From JAHCHG01 sp038251885 (lineage in GTDB: Bacteria > Acidobacteriota > Blastocatellia > Pyrinomonadales > Pyrinomonadaceae): DNA of 64,000 bases. The translations under genes were made by a program, and so were the position numbers. The notes under the pieces are model-generated. The model saw nothing but the letters and a program-made list of their open reading frames with translations, was not told where the DNA came from and did no database searches. Positions within the stretch are counted from its first letter, which is position 1; each line of letters starts with the position of its first letter. Below, piece after piece: positions 43,669 to 52,342 of this stretch. The stretch spans positions 29,089 to 93,088 of the forward strand of contig JBBSAX010000001.1 in the NCBI GenBank assembly GCA_038251885.1. The letters are read 5' to 3'.

Positions 43669-45282
43669 ATGAACGAGAACCAAAACCTTAAAAGCATCGA
43701 AAAATTCTTGACTGAACTCGACGTGCGAATCAGAGCGCGGTATCCGCTGATTGCCATCAACACTTTTGAAGAAGACCGCGTGCGCGAGAGCCTCAAAGAT
43801 TTGATGTGCCGCGATAAGCACAAGGAAAAACCGCTTTATTTTTGGAGCCGTCCGTCTGGACTGCAAAAGATTTATGAACAGCAGAAAGGAATTTTGACGC
43901 GAGCTGAGGAAGTTTCAGACACGCAAGAACCGGAAAGCGTTTTGCAGTTTATTGCCGAGCAGAAAAGCGGAATTTTTCTGCTTTGCGATTTCGCGCCCTT
44001 TATCACGCCTTACGGACAAGAAGATGCCGTGCTAGTTCGTTCATTACGGGAAATTGCGTGGAAACTCAAATCCACCAAATCAACCATTTTGTTTGTCGGA
44101 CCGAACTTTCCCGATCTGAAAACTCTTGAAAAAGAAGTTACTCAAATCGAACTCGAACTGCCGCAAGAGACAGAAATTGAAGATTCGATTGAACTCGAAC
44201 TCGAAAAGTTCAAGGAAAACGGATTGCAAGTTGATTTGAGCGGGTCGGCGAAAGAAAGATTATTGCAAGCACTTCTTGGTTTAACGGGCGGAGAAATCAG
44301 CAACGTCATTGCCAAAGCGGTGATAAGTTCTCGCGGACTTAATGATGATTCGATCAAGATCATCCTTGAAGAAAAGAAAAACGTCATTCGCGGGAGCGGT
44401 TCATTGACGTATGTTCATCCTGAACCGGCAAATAATTTAGGCGGTTATAAAGAGTTACGGGCGATTTTGGAACGAGCGGCGCATACTTTCAGCCCGCAAG
44501 CCAAAGCACGGCACGTTGAGCCGTGTAAAGGTATTTTGTTGGTTGGTTTGCCGGGTTGCGGCAAAGATTTGTGTAAAAGAGTCGCTTCAAGTATTACCAA
44601 CCGCGCACTGCTGGATCTTGATTTCGGCTCAATTATGGGCGAAGGCGGGGGCGTGATCGGATCATCAGCAATGAGCATCAAACGCGCCCTCTCAATTGCC
44701 GCCACGATCAAGGGTATTTTGGGCATTTCGGAATTTGAAAAAGCCGTTTCTGGAATGAAATCGTCGAATAAAACGGACGGCGGCGAAACGGCGCGGACAA
44801 TCTCATACTTACTAAACTGGATGCAGGATAACCGCGATGTGCTGGTTTTTGCCACTGCCAACGATGTCCGCGAACTCGAATCGGAACAATTCCGCATCGG
44901 GCGATTTTCTTATATTCATTTTGTTGATTTGCCGACTGACGAAGACCGGCAAGAGATTTTTAAGGTTCATCTCACCAAACGGGCGTTAATTGCCGACCGA
45001 TTCGATTTGGATAAACTCGTCGAAAAATCAAAAGACTATTCAGGCGCGGAAATTGAAGGTGCGGTTAAAAACGGCGTGTTGGAAGCCTTTATTGACGGCG
45101 ACCGCGAAGCCCAAACGCGCGACATTTTAAAAGCCATTGAAACAATTACGCCGACAGCAGTAATGATGAGCGACAAAATCGAAGAAATCCGTAAATGGGC
45201 GCGAAACAATATCAAAGGTGTCGGCGCGGCGGTCAATAACTCCGCGCTCGCGGTAAATAATTCACGGGCGATTGAAATTTAG
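43669..45282 (+). CDS. Ycf46-like AAA+ ATPase with altered Walker B
   Basis: This 537-residue protein has the Ycf46 layout: an N-terminal non-catalytic domain (IRARYPLIAINTFEEDRVRE), then a classic AAA+ core. Walker A is LVGLPGCGKDLCKRV (near residue 294). The Walker B line reads ILGISEFEKAVSG, with Ser where Asp is expected; the codon is TCG, seen directly. Sensor 1 (VFATANDV) and the RIGRFSYIHFVDLP arginine region remain. Ycf46-type ATPases often neighbour DUF1257 and DUF2997 genes, as here. The Walker B change may weaken hydrolysis. Confidence 0.85.
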   Translation: MNENQNLKSIEKFLTELDVRIRARYPLIAINTFEEDRVRESLKDLMCRDKHKEKPLYFWSRPSGLQKIYEQQKGILTRAEEVSDTQEPESVLQFIAEQKSGIFLLCDFAPFITPYGQEDAVLVRSLREIAWKLKSTKSTILFVGPNFPDLKTLEKEVTQIELELPQETEIEDSIELELEKFKENGLQVDLSGSAKERLLQALLGLTGGEISNVIAKAVISSRGLNDDSIKIILEEKKNVIRGSGSLTYVHPEPANNLGGYKELRAILERAAHTFSPQAKARHVEPCKGILLVGLPGCGKDLCKRVASSITNRALLDLDFGSIMGEGGGVIGSSAMSIKRALSIAATIKGILGISEFEKAVSGMKSSNKTDGGETARTISYLLNWMQDNRDVLVFATANDVRELESEQFRIGRFSYIHFVDLPTDEDRQEIFKVHLTKRALIADRFDLDKLVEKSKDYSGAEIEGAVKNGVLEAFIDGDREAQTRDILKAIETITPTAVMMSDKIEEIRKWARNNIKGVGAAVNNSALAVNNSRAIEI

Positions 45283-45320
45283 TCTGCAAACCTGAAACTG
45301 AAATTTTTTGGAGTAATTAT

Positions 45321-45719
45321 ATGAGCAAATATATGTTATTTGAATCGGAAGTTTTCACCAACCGTGAACTTCTGGTCGAAGCCTTGAAGGAAATGGGTTT
45401 TGAAAATATCACGGTTGGAACTGACATTCTGCTTCAAGGTTATGATAAACGCGACCAAAGATTGGCGGAAGTTGTCATTCGCCGCGAATCAATCAAAAAT
45501 CAGCGGTTTTATGGCGACATCGGCTTTCAGAAAACGAAGCAAGGCTATTCGCTGATAGTTGACGATTTGGATTTGAGTAATCGGCTTGGAAGCGACTTTT
45601 TGAAGCGTTTGCAAACCCAATATCACGAAGCAACTGCCCGCAAGATGGCGAAAAACTTGCGCGGGACTTTAGCTAAACAAACTGTTGGCAAAACCATCAA
45701 AATCACAGTCAAATATTAG
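45321..45719 (+). CDS. DUF1257 (Ycf35-like) protein
   Basis: This 132-residue protein starts MSKYMLFESEVFTNRELLVE and continues EALKEMGFENITVGTDILLQ and RLAEVVIRRE, which fits the DUF1257/Ycf35 family. It has GGAG just before the ATG. DUF1257 genes commonly lie between Ycf46 and DUF2997 genes in cyanobacteria and on some mobile elements, exactly the arrangement here. Its biochemical role is unknown. It is 38 bases after the Ycf46-like gene and 16 bases before the DUF2997 gene. Confidence 0.82.
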   Translation: MSKYMLFESEVFTNRELLVEALKEMGFENITVGTDILLQGYDKRDQRLAEVVIRRESIKNQRFYGDIGFQKTKQGYSLIVDDLDLSNRLGSDFLKRLQTQYHEATARKMAKNLRGTLAKQTVGKTIKITVKY

Positions 45720-45735
45720 GAGGATTTTAGACAAA

Positions 45736-45927
45736 ATGCCGGAAATAGAATTTTTAATTGATACCGAAACAGGTAAGTGCGAAACCGAAATCAAAGGCGT
45801 GCAAGGTCCCGCGTGTGAAAAGGCGGCGAGAGAGTTGAAGCAGCTTCTCGGCACACCGACGGTTGACAGAAAGACCAAAGAATATTTCGTTAAACCCGAA
45901 GTAAAACAACAAATTAAAGGCAAATAA
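45736..45927 (+). CDS. DUF2997 protein
   Basis: I choose the ATG at 45736 (MPEIEFLIDTETGKCETEIK), preceded by AGGAGG; the longer frame overlaps DUF1257. The 63-residue protein has the DUF2997 pattern: two strands, a Gly turn, then a helix (GPACEKAARELKQLLGTP). DUF2997 is a tiny domain with a possible ubiquitin-like or FeS-linked role. It is seen again fused to the radical-SAM domain of the next gene, so this gene may be a stand-alone copy of that domain. Its stop overlaps the next ATG (TAATG). Confidence 0.78.
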   Translation: MPEIEFLIDTETGKCETEIKGVQGPACEKAARELKQLLGTPTVDRKTKEYFVKPEVKQQIKGK

Positions 45928-46598
45928 TGGCGGAAATAGTTTTTATTCTCGAACCGGATACCGGGCGGGTGACGGTCGAATCTTCGCAAACTGATTCCAA
46001 AATTGCGAAAGAAATCAGTAAAGATTTGGGGCGGGGAACTGTGATAAATTGCGCCCGTCCGAATGCCGCAAATTTCGCTCAATCTTTCGCCGAAGAACAA
46101 ACTCAGATTTCTCCAACCGAACAAATTTATCTCTATCGAATCTATCATCATTCAACCGTTGACGGACCGGGTAGAAGAAGCGTTATTCAGTTTGCGGGTT
46201 GTTCGATTCGCTGTTCGGGATGCTACATTCCCGAAACGCATCTGCGCGAGAATGGAAGACTCGTTTCGATTGCGGAAATTATCGTTGAAATTGAAAAAAG
46301 AAGCGGCGAACACGATGGTGTAACGATATTGGGTGGTGAACCGTTTGACCAGACGGAAGGTTTGGAAGTCTTGGTGAAAGAACTCAAAATAAGAGGCTTT
46401 CACTTGACGATTTACACGGGTTTTACGCTCGAAAGTTTGCTCACTCGAAATTCTGAAAGCGTCAATCGAATTTTGAGCCTGACGGATTTGTTGATTGATG
46501 GGGCGTTTGACCGCACTTTAGCAAAAAACGCTGGAGAATATCGCGGCTCAAGTAACCAAAGACTGATCTATTATCCGGTTACAAGGAGGAAAAAATGA
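45927..46598 (+). CDS. DUF2997-radical SAM fusion (NrdG-like activase)
   Basis: This 223-residue protein has an N-terminal DUF2997-like segment (MAEIVFILEPDTGRVTVESS), then a short linker, then a radical-SAM domain. The cluster motif is GCSIRCSGC (Cys92, Cys96, Cys99; CxxxCxxC). VTILGGEPFDQ and HLTIYTGFTLESLL follow, as in NrdG/pyruvate-formate-lyase activases. Its start overlaps the DUF2997 gene. Radical-SAM activases install glycyl radicals or modify peptides; with a DUF2997 partner, it could modify a small protein. That is inference. Confidence 0.85.
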   Translation: MAEIVFILEPDTGRVTVESSQTDSKIAKEISKDLGRGTVINCARPNAANFAQSFAEEQTQISPTEQIYLYRIYHHSTVDGPGRRSVIQFAGCSIRCSGCYIPETHLRENGRLVSIAEIIVEIEKRSGEHDGVTILGGEPFDQTEGLEVLVKELKIRGFHLTIYTGFTLESLLTRNSESVNRILSLTDLLIDGAFDRTLAKNAGEYRGSSNQRLIYYPVTRRKK

Positions 46599-46798
46599 GC
46601 GGTGTGCAAAAATTCGTGAAAAGTGAAGATCACAATGATAAGCGTAAGAAGTCGGAAGCCGAATTTATCGAATTTATCGAAATTTGTCTTGATGAGGGTT
46701 GGTCGCCGACCAAATGCCCCGAAGGTTGTCCGGTTGAGCCGGACGGCGTTTGTCCGCACGGATTTAAGAGTGTGGCTTTGGAATATGGTCTAATTTAA
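46595..46798 (+). CDS. Small Cys-rich protein with CPHG motif
   Basis: This 67-residue protein overlaps the radical-SAM stop (ATGA). Its C-terminal part has Cys at KCPEGCPVEPDGVCPHGFKS, i.e. three Cys plus His in a compact cluster, then ALEYGLI. Such CPHG tails occur in small uncharacterised proteins near Ycf46/DUF2997 modules and phage genes. It may bind a metal or an FeS cluster. The coupling suggests it works with the radical-SAM enzyme. Confidence 0.6.
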   Translation: MSGVQKFVKSEDHNDKRKKSEAEFIEFIEICLDEGWSPTKCPEGCPVEPDGVCPHGFKSVALEYGLI

Positions 46799-46814
46799 AA
46801 AAACAACAAAAACT

Positions 46815-47975
46815 ATGGAAGCAATTATTCACGCTAAACAACTTAAAGAACAAGTCGGAGCTTTGCAGGGAATTTTCGCCCGCAAAGAAACAATTCCGAG
46901 TTTGGGCAAAATTAAAATTGACGCGGAATCGGGCGGTTCGATGCGGATGACCGCGACGGATTTGGATATTTCGCTGATTATCGAACAGGAAGTTGATATT
47001 TTGCAGTCCGGTTCGATTTGTCTTTCGGGCAAGAAACTCGGCGAAATGACTGCCGGACTTCCGAACGAGCCGGTGCATTTGAAACTCGATTCCAAAGGCG
47101 ACAGAGTTGAATTTCGTGCCGGACGGTTCAAAAGCAAATTGAGCGGAACGGACAGCGATACCTTTCCCGAAGTTCCGCGTGTCAATGCCGAAAGTCTGAA
47201 AATATCGGCATCCGTTTTCTACGAAGGCTTGCGGCGGACGATTTTTGGCGCGACTGATGACAATAAGCGTTTTACGATGAACGGGATTTTGCTGATTTTG
47301 GACGAATCGGGCTTGAAAATGGTCAGCACCGACGGGCATCGGCTTTGTCTTTTCCAGACCTCCGTTTCAAATACCAATCAAACTTTGAATTGTCTGATTC
47401 CGCTCAAAGCCGCCCGCGAATTGAAAAGTTTGTTGGCGAGCGAAATCAAGGCTAATCAAAATATTGACCTCAAAATCAAAAAAGGCAATCAACTCGAATT
47501 TGAAATCGGCAATAAGCTGATGACGGCGCGTGAAATTTCGGGCGCGTTTCCGAATTGGGAAATGGTCGTGCCGAAGACTTTCGAGTTATTCGCCGAAACC
47601 AAAGCCGCCGAATTAAAAGACGCATTAAACCGCGTCGGGGTGATGGCTGATGACTCTCATCATCGGATTGAATTCGCTTTTTTCTCGAATAAATTGGTCT
47701 TAAAAAGCGAATCGGCGGAAACAGGCAGCTCGACTGAAGAAATCAACTGCACTTTTCAAGGCTTGAATAAACCTGAAGGCGCGACAGTCGTTCCGGCGGA
47801 AGGTTGGCGCATTGCCTTTAACACCAAATACTTAATGGAGTTTTTGGCTCTCCAAAATGCGAAACAAAATGAATCCCGCGTTATCTGGAAATTCGGCTCG
47901 AATCTTTCGCAGGCACTTTTGATGTTTGAAGGCGAAGAACGGCTTTTCTCTTACGTTATCGTCCCTTTGAAGTAA
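46815..47975 (+). CDS. dnaN: DNA polymerase III beta clamp (DnaN-like)
   Basis: This 386-residue protein reads MEAIIHAKQLKEQVGALQGI, ESGGSMRMTATDLDISLIIE and GLKMVSTDGHRLCLFQT, then ELKDALNRVGVMADD. The TDGHRL line is a hallmark of bacterial beta clamps, which ring DNA and tether polymerase. Finding dnaN beside parA and a Toprim-like gene suggests an element-encoded clamp, independent of the host. Length is close to the ~370 of host DnaN. No polymerase or loader gene is nearby. Confidence 0.9.
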   Translation: MEAIIHAKQLKEQVGALQGIFARKETIPSLGKIKIDAESGGSMRMTATDLDISLIIEQEVDILQSGSICLSGKKLGEMTAGLPNEPVHLKLDSKGDRVEFRAGRFKSKLSGTDSDTFPEVPRVNAESLKISASVFYEGLRRTIFGATDDNKRFTMNGILLILDESGLKMVSTDGHRLCLFQTSVSNTNQTLNCLIPLKAARELKSLLASEIKANQNIDLKIKKGNQLEFEIGNKLMTAREISGAFPNWEMVVPKTFELFAETKAAELKDALNRVGVMADDSHHRIEFAFFSNKLVLKSESAETGSSTEEINCTFQGLNKPEGATVVPAEGWRIAFNTKYLMEFLALQNAKQNESRVIWKFGSNLSQALLMFEGEERLFSYVIVPLK

Positions 47976-47990
47976 AAGCGTAATTAAAAA

Positions 47991-48281
47991 ATGGCACATA
48001 TCATTGAAGTGATCAGAAACTCCGAAGCAGAAGCGCGTTCCTTTCTCGACGCGCTTTTTTATTCCGATTCGGTTTCGGCTATCGGTTTTCGAGCGGACGG
48101 AAAAAATATCCGCGCCGTTGCTGTGAACTGGGATGAAGAAGAAAGTAGCGAACTCAATAATCGTATTTCGGAAATGATTACCAACTCACTACAAACCGAT
48201 GAGGATTTGGACGAAAGCTCAGCTTATTGCAAAATTTTTCCTGAAACCGCGCCATATAATCCCGAATGGCAAGCTGATTAG
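47991..48281 (+). CDS. Small hypothetical protein after dnaN
   Basis: This 96-residue acidic protein begins 15 bases after the dnaN stop. It contains RSFLDALFYSDSVSAIGFRA and KNIRAVAVNWDEEESSELNN, an alpha/beta pattern. I recognise no family. The next gene starts 6 bases after its stop, so it is co-transcribed with the DUF6915-like gene. Function unknown. Confidence 0.35.
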   Translation: MAHIIEVIRNSEAEARSFLDALFYSDSVSAIGFRADGKNIRAVAVNWDEEESSELNNRISEMITNSLQTDEDLDESSAYCKIFPETAPYNPEWQAD

Positions 48282-48287
48282 CCGAAA

Positions 48288-48626
48288 ATGAAACCACTCC
48301 AACACGCCCAAATCAGTGCTAAAACTTACGGCGGCAGTTGGACCGATTATATTGAGATTCACAATTTTCTCGATTCGAGCAAGGCAACTTGCGCTCACTT
48401 CAAGCACCGCTTTTTACTCCATCACGCCGAAGGGATTGATTTATCAATTCGTTTTTTGGGGGAGCAAATAACCAACAGTAAAGGACAAATATTTTCGACT
48501 CGCCAAATTTTGACCGATCATTTAATCGAAGATGTTGGGAGCATTGTTACCATCAAAGATTGGGCAAACGGTTTAATGCCGAAAAAAGATGCGGCTTTAT
48601 ATCAGTTCTTAGCGGGGTTGCGATAG
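48288..48626 (+). CDS. DUF6915-like protein, C-terminus at the Tn3 boundary
   Basis: This 112-residue protein has HAQISAKTYGGSWTDYIEIH, then NFLDSSKATCAHFKHRFLLH and IKDWANGLMPKKDAALYQFL, close to the DUF6915 layout (a His/Asp/His pattern of unknown role). Its last codons lie in GGGGTTGCGATAG at 48614, a possible left end of the Tn3-type transposon, so the C-terminus may have been altered by the insertion. Stop codon TAG. It is the last gene of the long plus-strand block. Confidence 0.6.
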   Translation: MKPLQHAQISAKTYGGSWTDYIEIHNFLDSSKATCAHFKHRFLLHHAEGIDLSIRFLGEQITNSKGQIFSTRQILTDHLIEDVGSIVTIKDWANGLMPKKDAALYQFLAGLR

Positions 48627-48672
48627 CAACGGAACAATTTTTTACTATCTTCCATTCAATTTCTGAAATTTC

Positions 48673-51600
48673 TTACCAAAACAACTCGCTTGACGGTTTT
48701 CTCAGTTCCCTTAACTCCTTTCTTTTCAGCCCTTCCTCGATATTGAAGTAGTATTTTCCGTACATATTGATATGCTCGCTGCGGGCGGGCGACAGATTCT
48801 TAACATCATCCTCTTTGATTTCGTAACCTTCGCTTTTTAGTTGATCCAGAGCGGCTTGTATATAAACGGTGTTCCAAACCGTGATCGCGTTGACGACCAA
48901 ATTCAGGCAAGCCGCCTGATTTAGCTGATCTTCCTGATTCCGCTTGCGGATTTTTCCTTCGTTGGCAATGAAGACATCGCGGCGGAGTGCGTGAAGGGCT
49001 TCGCCTTTATTGAGCTGCACGGTAATTTTCTTCTGGTATTCGGGACTTTGAAGATATTTGAGAATAAAGATCGTTTCGTTGAGTTTCCCATATTCCTGAA
49101 TGGCTTTGGTCAGAGCATTTTTCTGCTGCGGAGACTGCAATTTGCTGATCAGAAGAGATGCCGTCACGTAACCTTGTTTGAGCGATCCGGCGATTCTGAG
49201 GAGTTCGTCCCAATGCCTGAGAATTAAATCCATATTGATTTTGCCGGTAATCAAAGAATTGATGTTTTTATACTTGATTTTCTTATCTACGCAGTAGAGA
49301 GTTTTTCCGGCGAGATCGGCTAAACGGGGCGAAAACCGCATACCGAGCAGATCAAACAGACCGAATACGAGGTCGGTATAACCGGCAGTATCGGTCGTGT
49401 GTTCGAGAATCGTCAGTTCGGTTTCGTTATCGAGAATTTCATCCAAAACGTAGGTCGCATCTCTGATGGTCGTCGGCACAACCTTCGTGCCGAATTGCGA
49501 ATACTGATCCGATGTCCAAGTATAATAAGTCAACCCGCGACCGTAGCCGAAGTATTTGGGAACAGATACGGCATTTCGTGTCTTTACCGAAACGGGAAAA
49601 CGCTGTCCGTCCGATGAAGATAATGTTCCTCCGCCCCACAGTGCTGCCAAAGGCAGATGATAATGAAAATTGACGAGTTCGGAAAACGCCGATTTCAAAG
49701 TTTCTTTTCTAAGATACCAGGTTGAATGCCAAGCCATTTTTCGGTAGGTCAAACCCGACATTCGCTGCATCTGCATAAAACCGAAATTACAGGCGTTTGC
49801 CAGAATGCCGGCGTAGCAATGATGAAGAGCCTCCAAACTGCGCGGCTCTTTGCCGTTCGGATGAGTGAAATGACGGGAAAAGTTCGTCCAGCCGTCAACT
49901 TCGATCAGCAGATCTGTCAATTCGATTTCCGGCAGACGTTCGGAAACCTCCTTTTTGAGTGCTTCGCTGCTCGGACTGATTTCCTCACCGGGTAGTTTGG
50001 TAACAATCATCTTGCCGTTTTCCATCCGTATATTGATCTTCTTGTCCAGATGACCTGCGGGATCATAATGCGCCGGAAATTCTTCGGATTCAAACGACTT
50101 TCTTTTGTGTTTTATTACCAGTTCATCAAAAAAACGGTCGAACTGTAAATAAAGTTCCTGCAATTCGGCTTGACGCAGTTGCAGCCGAATTGCACCGTCT
50201 TCCGGTAAGGTTAACAAATCGCGGATGGCGGGACGCATTTCCGCCCAATCCTCAACCGGAATCAGATAACTGTCGAGTCTGGCGTAACGGCGGCTGCCTT
50301 CGACCCAAATATCGCCGGAGCGCAATTTGGAGCGTAGCTCGAACAGAACGCACAGTTCGTAATATTTTTTAACAAAGCGTTCTTTTTCGTCAAAAACGAA
50401 TTTCCACCATTTGCCATCAACAAAATCGCACGGCGCGTCGTCTGGAATCCGCCGTTTGCCGCTCTCGTTCAGATCGCGCAGAATTCCGATGGCTTCTCTC
50501 AAACCGGCGGTTTCGGCATTGCCGTCCAAAGGCAGTGAGTCCAGAAATGGCGGGATGAATTGCCGCAGGTAAGAGTAACGATTTCCGATCAGTTTGAAAA
50601 AGTTTTCATCGAGCGGCGCGTTGATACGTTCGCATTCGCCGAAAGTTAAGCGCAGTTTATTCTCCGGCAGATATTTGTAGATCGCCGTTCGCAGATTTTC
50701 ATCAGACACGCCCGGATCAATCAAAATCCGCACCAGTTCTTGCAGAAGTTTGATCTTATCTCCGGCAAGCAGGGCTATTTCCTGCCTGATTTCGACATGT
50801 TTCCGGTCGGCGCGTGAAGAGATATTATACAGAAGGCGGTCGAAAAGTTCGACCAGTTCGTCCAGCACTTCCTCGTAAAGCTGAGCTAAAAACGCCAGCA
50901 GAATCGGATAGCGGCGCGTCTTATTCATCCGGCTCAGGGCTTGCGCGGTCGAGCGGAAGCCGATCTGGGCGAGTTGTTTGCGGCGGTTCGGATTAACTGA
51001 CGATAAATTCCAACTGCCGACCTGCCATTTTTGAAGTTTTTCCAATTTTCCCAGTCCGGCGAGGATTGTTTTCGACGAATTGGATGTCGCGCTTTGACGC
51101 AAAGAGGCAAGCGGAGTCGGATGATTCGGCTCTTCTGCCTGCAAGAGTCCGTCGAGACCTTCCGCCAGAACATCATCAATAATCGATTCGACGCGGCGGA
51201 AGATTTCCTCCTCGGCGGCATTTCGCGCTGATGCGACCATCCGTTCAATTTGGGAAAGACCGGGACGCACCAGCTTTTCCGTCAAAAAGCGTTCGCAGAC
51301 AAGCTGCCACAGCACCATCGGGCGGTCGTGTTCCAAAGCTCTCTCAAACAACCATTGATCGAGACGCTCGATGTCGTCGGATGCCGGATGCCTGAAGCCG
51401 AGATAATTTTCCACCGCCTGACGATGGGCGGTTTGCGTTGCATCGCGTTCTCCGTAAGAGGCAATTTCTTCCGACGAAACGGCAATTTGTCCGGCAACAT
51501 ATTTAACAACCGTCTGCGGAATTTTACTGACATCGAGCAATTGAAAACCGAGAAATCTCAAAAGCAGCAGACGCAAAGCAAACCCCAAACGATTTGTCGC

Positions 51601-51735
51601 TGAAGCGGTTTTCGGAATTTGCTGTAAATCGTTTTCGCTTAACGTGAAAAAGGCAATTAAATCGTCGCTAGATAAATCGGCAGGAAATGAATTGAACCGC
51701 TCACGTTCGGCTTCGGATAAAAAATTGACCGGCAT
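48673..51735 (-). CDS. tnpA: Tn3-family transposase TnpA
   Basis: This 1020-residue protein has the Tn3 TnpA layout. It starts MPVNFLSEAERERFNSFPAD; the DDE core includes GGTLSSSDGQRFPVSVKTRN (first Asp), DTAGYTDLVFGLFDLLGMRF (second Asp) and SEHINMYGKYYFNIEEG (Glu near the end). These match the conserved Tn3 patterns. The length is full, about 1000. It lies on the minus strand, convergent with the plus-strand backbone. It is likely functional. Its terminal repeats are not clearly seen, but a GGGG start at 48614 is a candidate. Confidence 0.94.
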   Translation of the reverse strand: MPVNFLSEAERERFNSFPADLSSDDLIAFFTLSENDLQQIPKTASATNRLGFALRLLLLRFLGFQLLDVSKIPQTVVKYVAGQIAVSSEEIASYGERDATQTAHRQAVENYLGFRHPASDDIERLDQWLFERALEHDRPMVLWQLVCERFLTEKLVRPGLSQIERMVASARNAAEEEIFRRVESIIDDVLAEGLDGLLQAEEPNHPTPLASLRQSATSNSSKTILAGLGKLEKLQKWQVGSWNLSSVNPNRRKQLAQIGFRSTAQALSRMNKTRRYPILLAFLAQLYEEVLDELVELFDRLLYNISSRADRKHVEIRQEIALLAGDKIKLLQELVRILIDPGVSDENLRTAIYKYLPENKLRLTFGECERINAPLDENFFKLIGNRYSYLRQFIPPFLDSLPLDGNAETAGLREAIGILRDLNESGKRRIPDDAPCDFVDGKWWKFVFDEKERFVKKYYELCVLFELRSKLRSGDIWVEGSRRYARLDSYLIPVEDWAEMRPAIRDLLTLPEDGAIRLQLRQAELQELYLQFDRFFDELVIKHKRKSFESEEFPAHYDPAGHLDKKINIRMENGKMIVTKLPGEEISPSSEALKKEVSERLPEIELTDLLIEVDGWTNFSRHFTHPNGKEPRSLEALHHCYAGILANACNFGFMQMQRMSGLTYRKMAWHSTWYLRKETLKSAFSELVNFHYHLPLAALWGGGTLSSSDGQRFPVSVKTRNAVSVPKYFGYGRGLTYYTWTSDQYSQFGTKVVPTTIRDATYVLDEILDNETELTILEHTTDTAGYTDLVFGLFDLLGMRFSPRLADLAGKTLYCVDKKIKYKNINSLITGKINMDLILRHWDELLRIAGSLKQGYVTASLLISKLQSPQQKNALTKAIQEYGKLNETIFILKYLQSPEYQKKITVQLNKGEALHALRRDVFIANEGKIRKRNQEDQLNQAACLNLVVNAITVWNTVYIQAALDQLKSEGYEIKEDDVKNLSPARSEHINMYGKYYFNIEEGLKRKELRELRKPSSELFW

Positions 51736-52081
51736 ATTTTTATTGTTAAACTGACTTTATCAACATTTTATTCTACAAAAACTCGCGGCTAATCCGTTGA
51801 AAATTTAGATAAATAATTACATCAACTCAACCAAATTCTTCTTAAATTCTTGTAAATTTTTCAATAAAATCCCAAAAAATGTTGCTTTTTGTTTTCGATT
51901 TATGATAACTTTTTCCAACTAATTCAAAAAACTCAACTGACGATGAGTTAAAAGTGCGGCAGACAGCCTGTTTGTGCCGCCGACAGTCGCTTTGATCGAA
52001 ATGGTAATTCGGGGAATCTTTCGCGTCCGGGATGTGGTAGAACGACTGAAATTTATAGAACAATTTATTTATTGAAAAATT

Positions 52082-52109
52082 TAAATTCAATATTTAAATA
52101 TTGAATTTA
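52082..52109. repeat. 28-bp perfect AT-rich palindrome
   Basis: The arms TAAATTCAATATTT and AAATATTGAATTTA are exactly complementary with no spacer. Such a site can bind a dimeric protein. It can also be read as two 11-base arms with a 6-base centre, as for tyrosine-recombinase cores. It lies upstream of tnpA. Confidence 0.85.
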
Positions 52110-52154
52110 TAAGGCTGTATTGATGTCTCCCAAAGAATTTAGTTTACTTAGTGC

Positions 52155-52199
52155 AAAAGTCATTCATTCTGCAATCAAAGCGCGGATGAATGACTTTTT
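52155..52199. terminator. Intrinsic terminator, 13-bp stem
   Basis: AAAAGTCATTCAT at 52155-52167 pairs with ATGAATGACTTTT at 52186-52198, with an 18-base loop and T tract on the right. It would stop transcription in either direction, shielding the FG-GAP gene from upstream reading. Confidence 0.8.
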
Positions 52200-52342
52200 G
52201 TTTGTGTTTCGTTAAAAAATTCAAGGTTTCAAAACAATGTCCGGGACTAAAAACTCATAAAGGTTGGAATTGATAAAAATGATTTAGAGCAAAAAACAGT
52301 TCAGCAGATAAAACAGTTGCTGAAAGGAATTCGAGAAAAGAT

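Larger units (their letters stand above)
51736..52342. promoter_or_regulatory. Intergenic region upstream of tnpA with palindrome and terminator
   Basis: About 600 bases hold no gene. They contain a 28-bp perfect palindrome (52082-52109) and an intrinsic terminator (52155-52199), both listed separately. As the upstream side of tnpA, it should carry the tnpA promoter, and in Tn3-family elements also a res site. Rich in A+T. Confidence 0.5.

Noticed and set aside
51282..51603. Frames inside tnpA
   Set aside because: Shadows of the transposase; their residues have no domain pattern.
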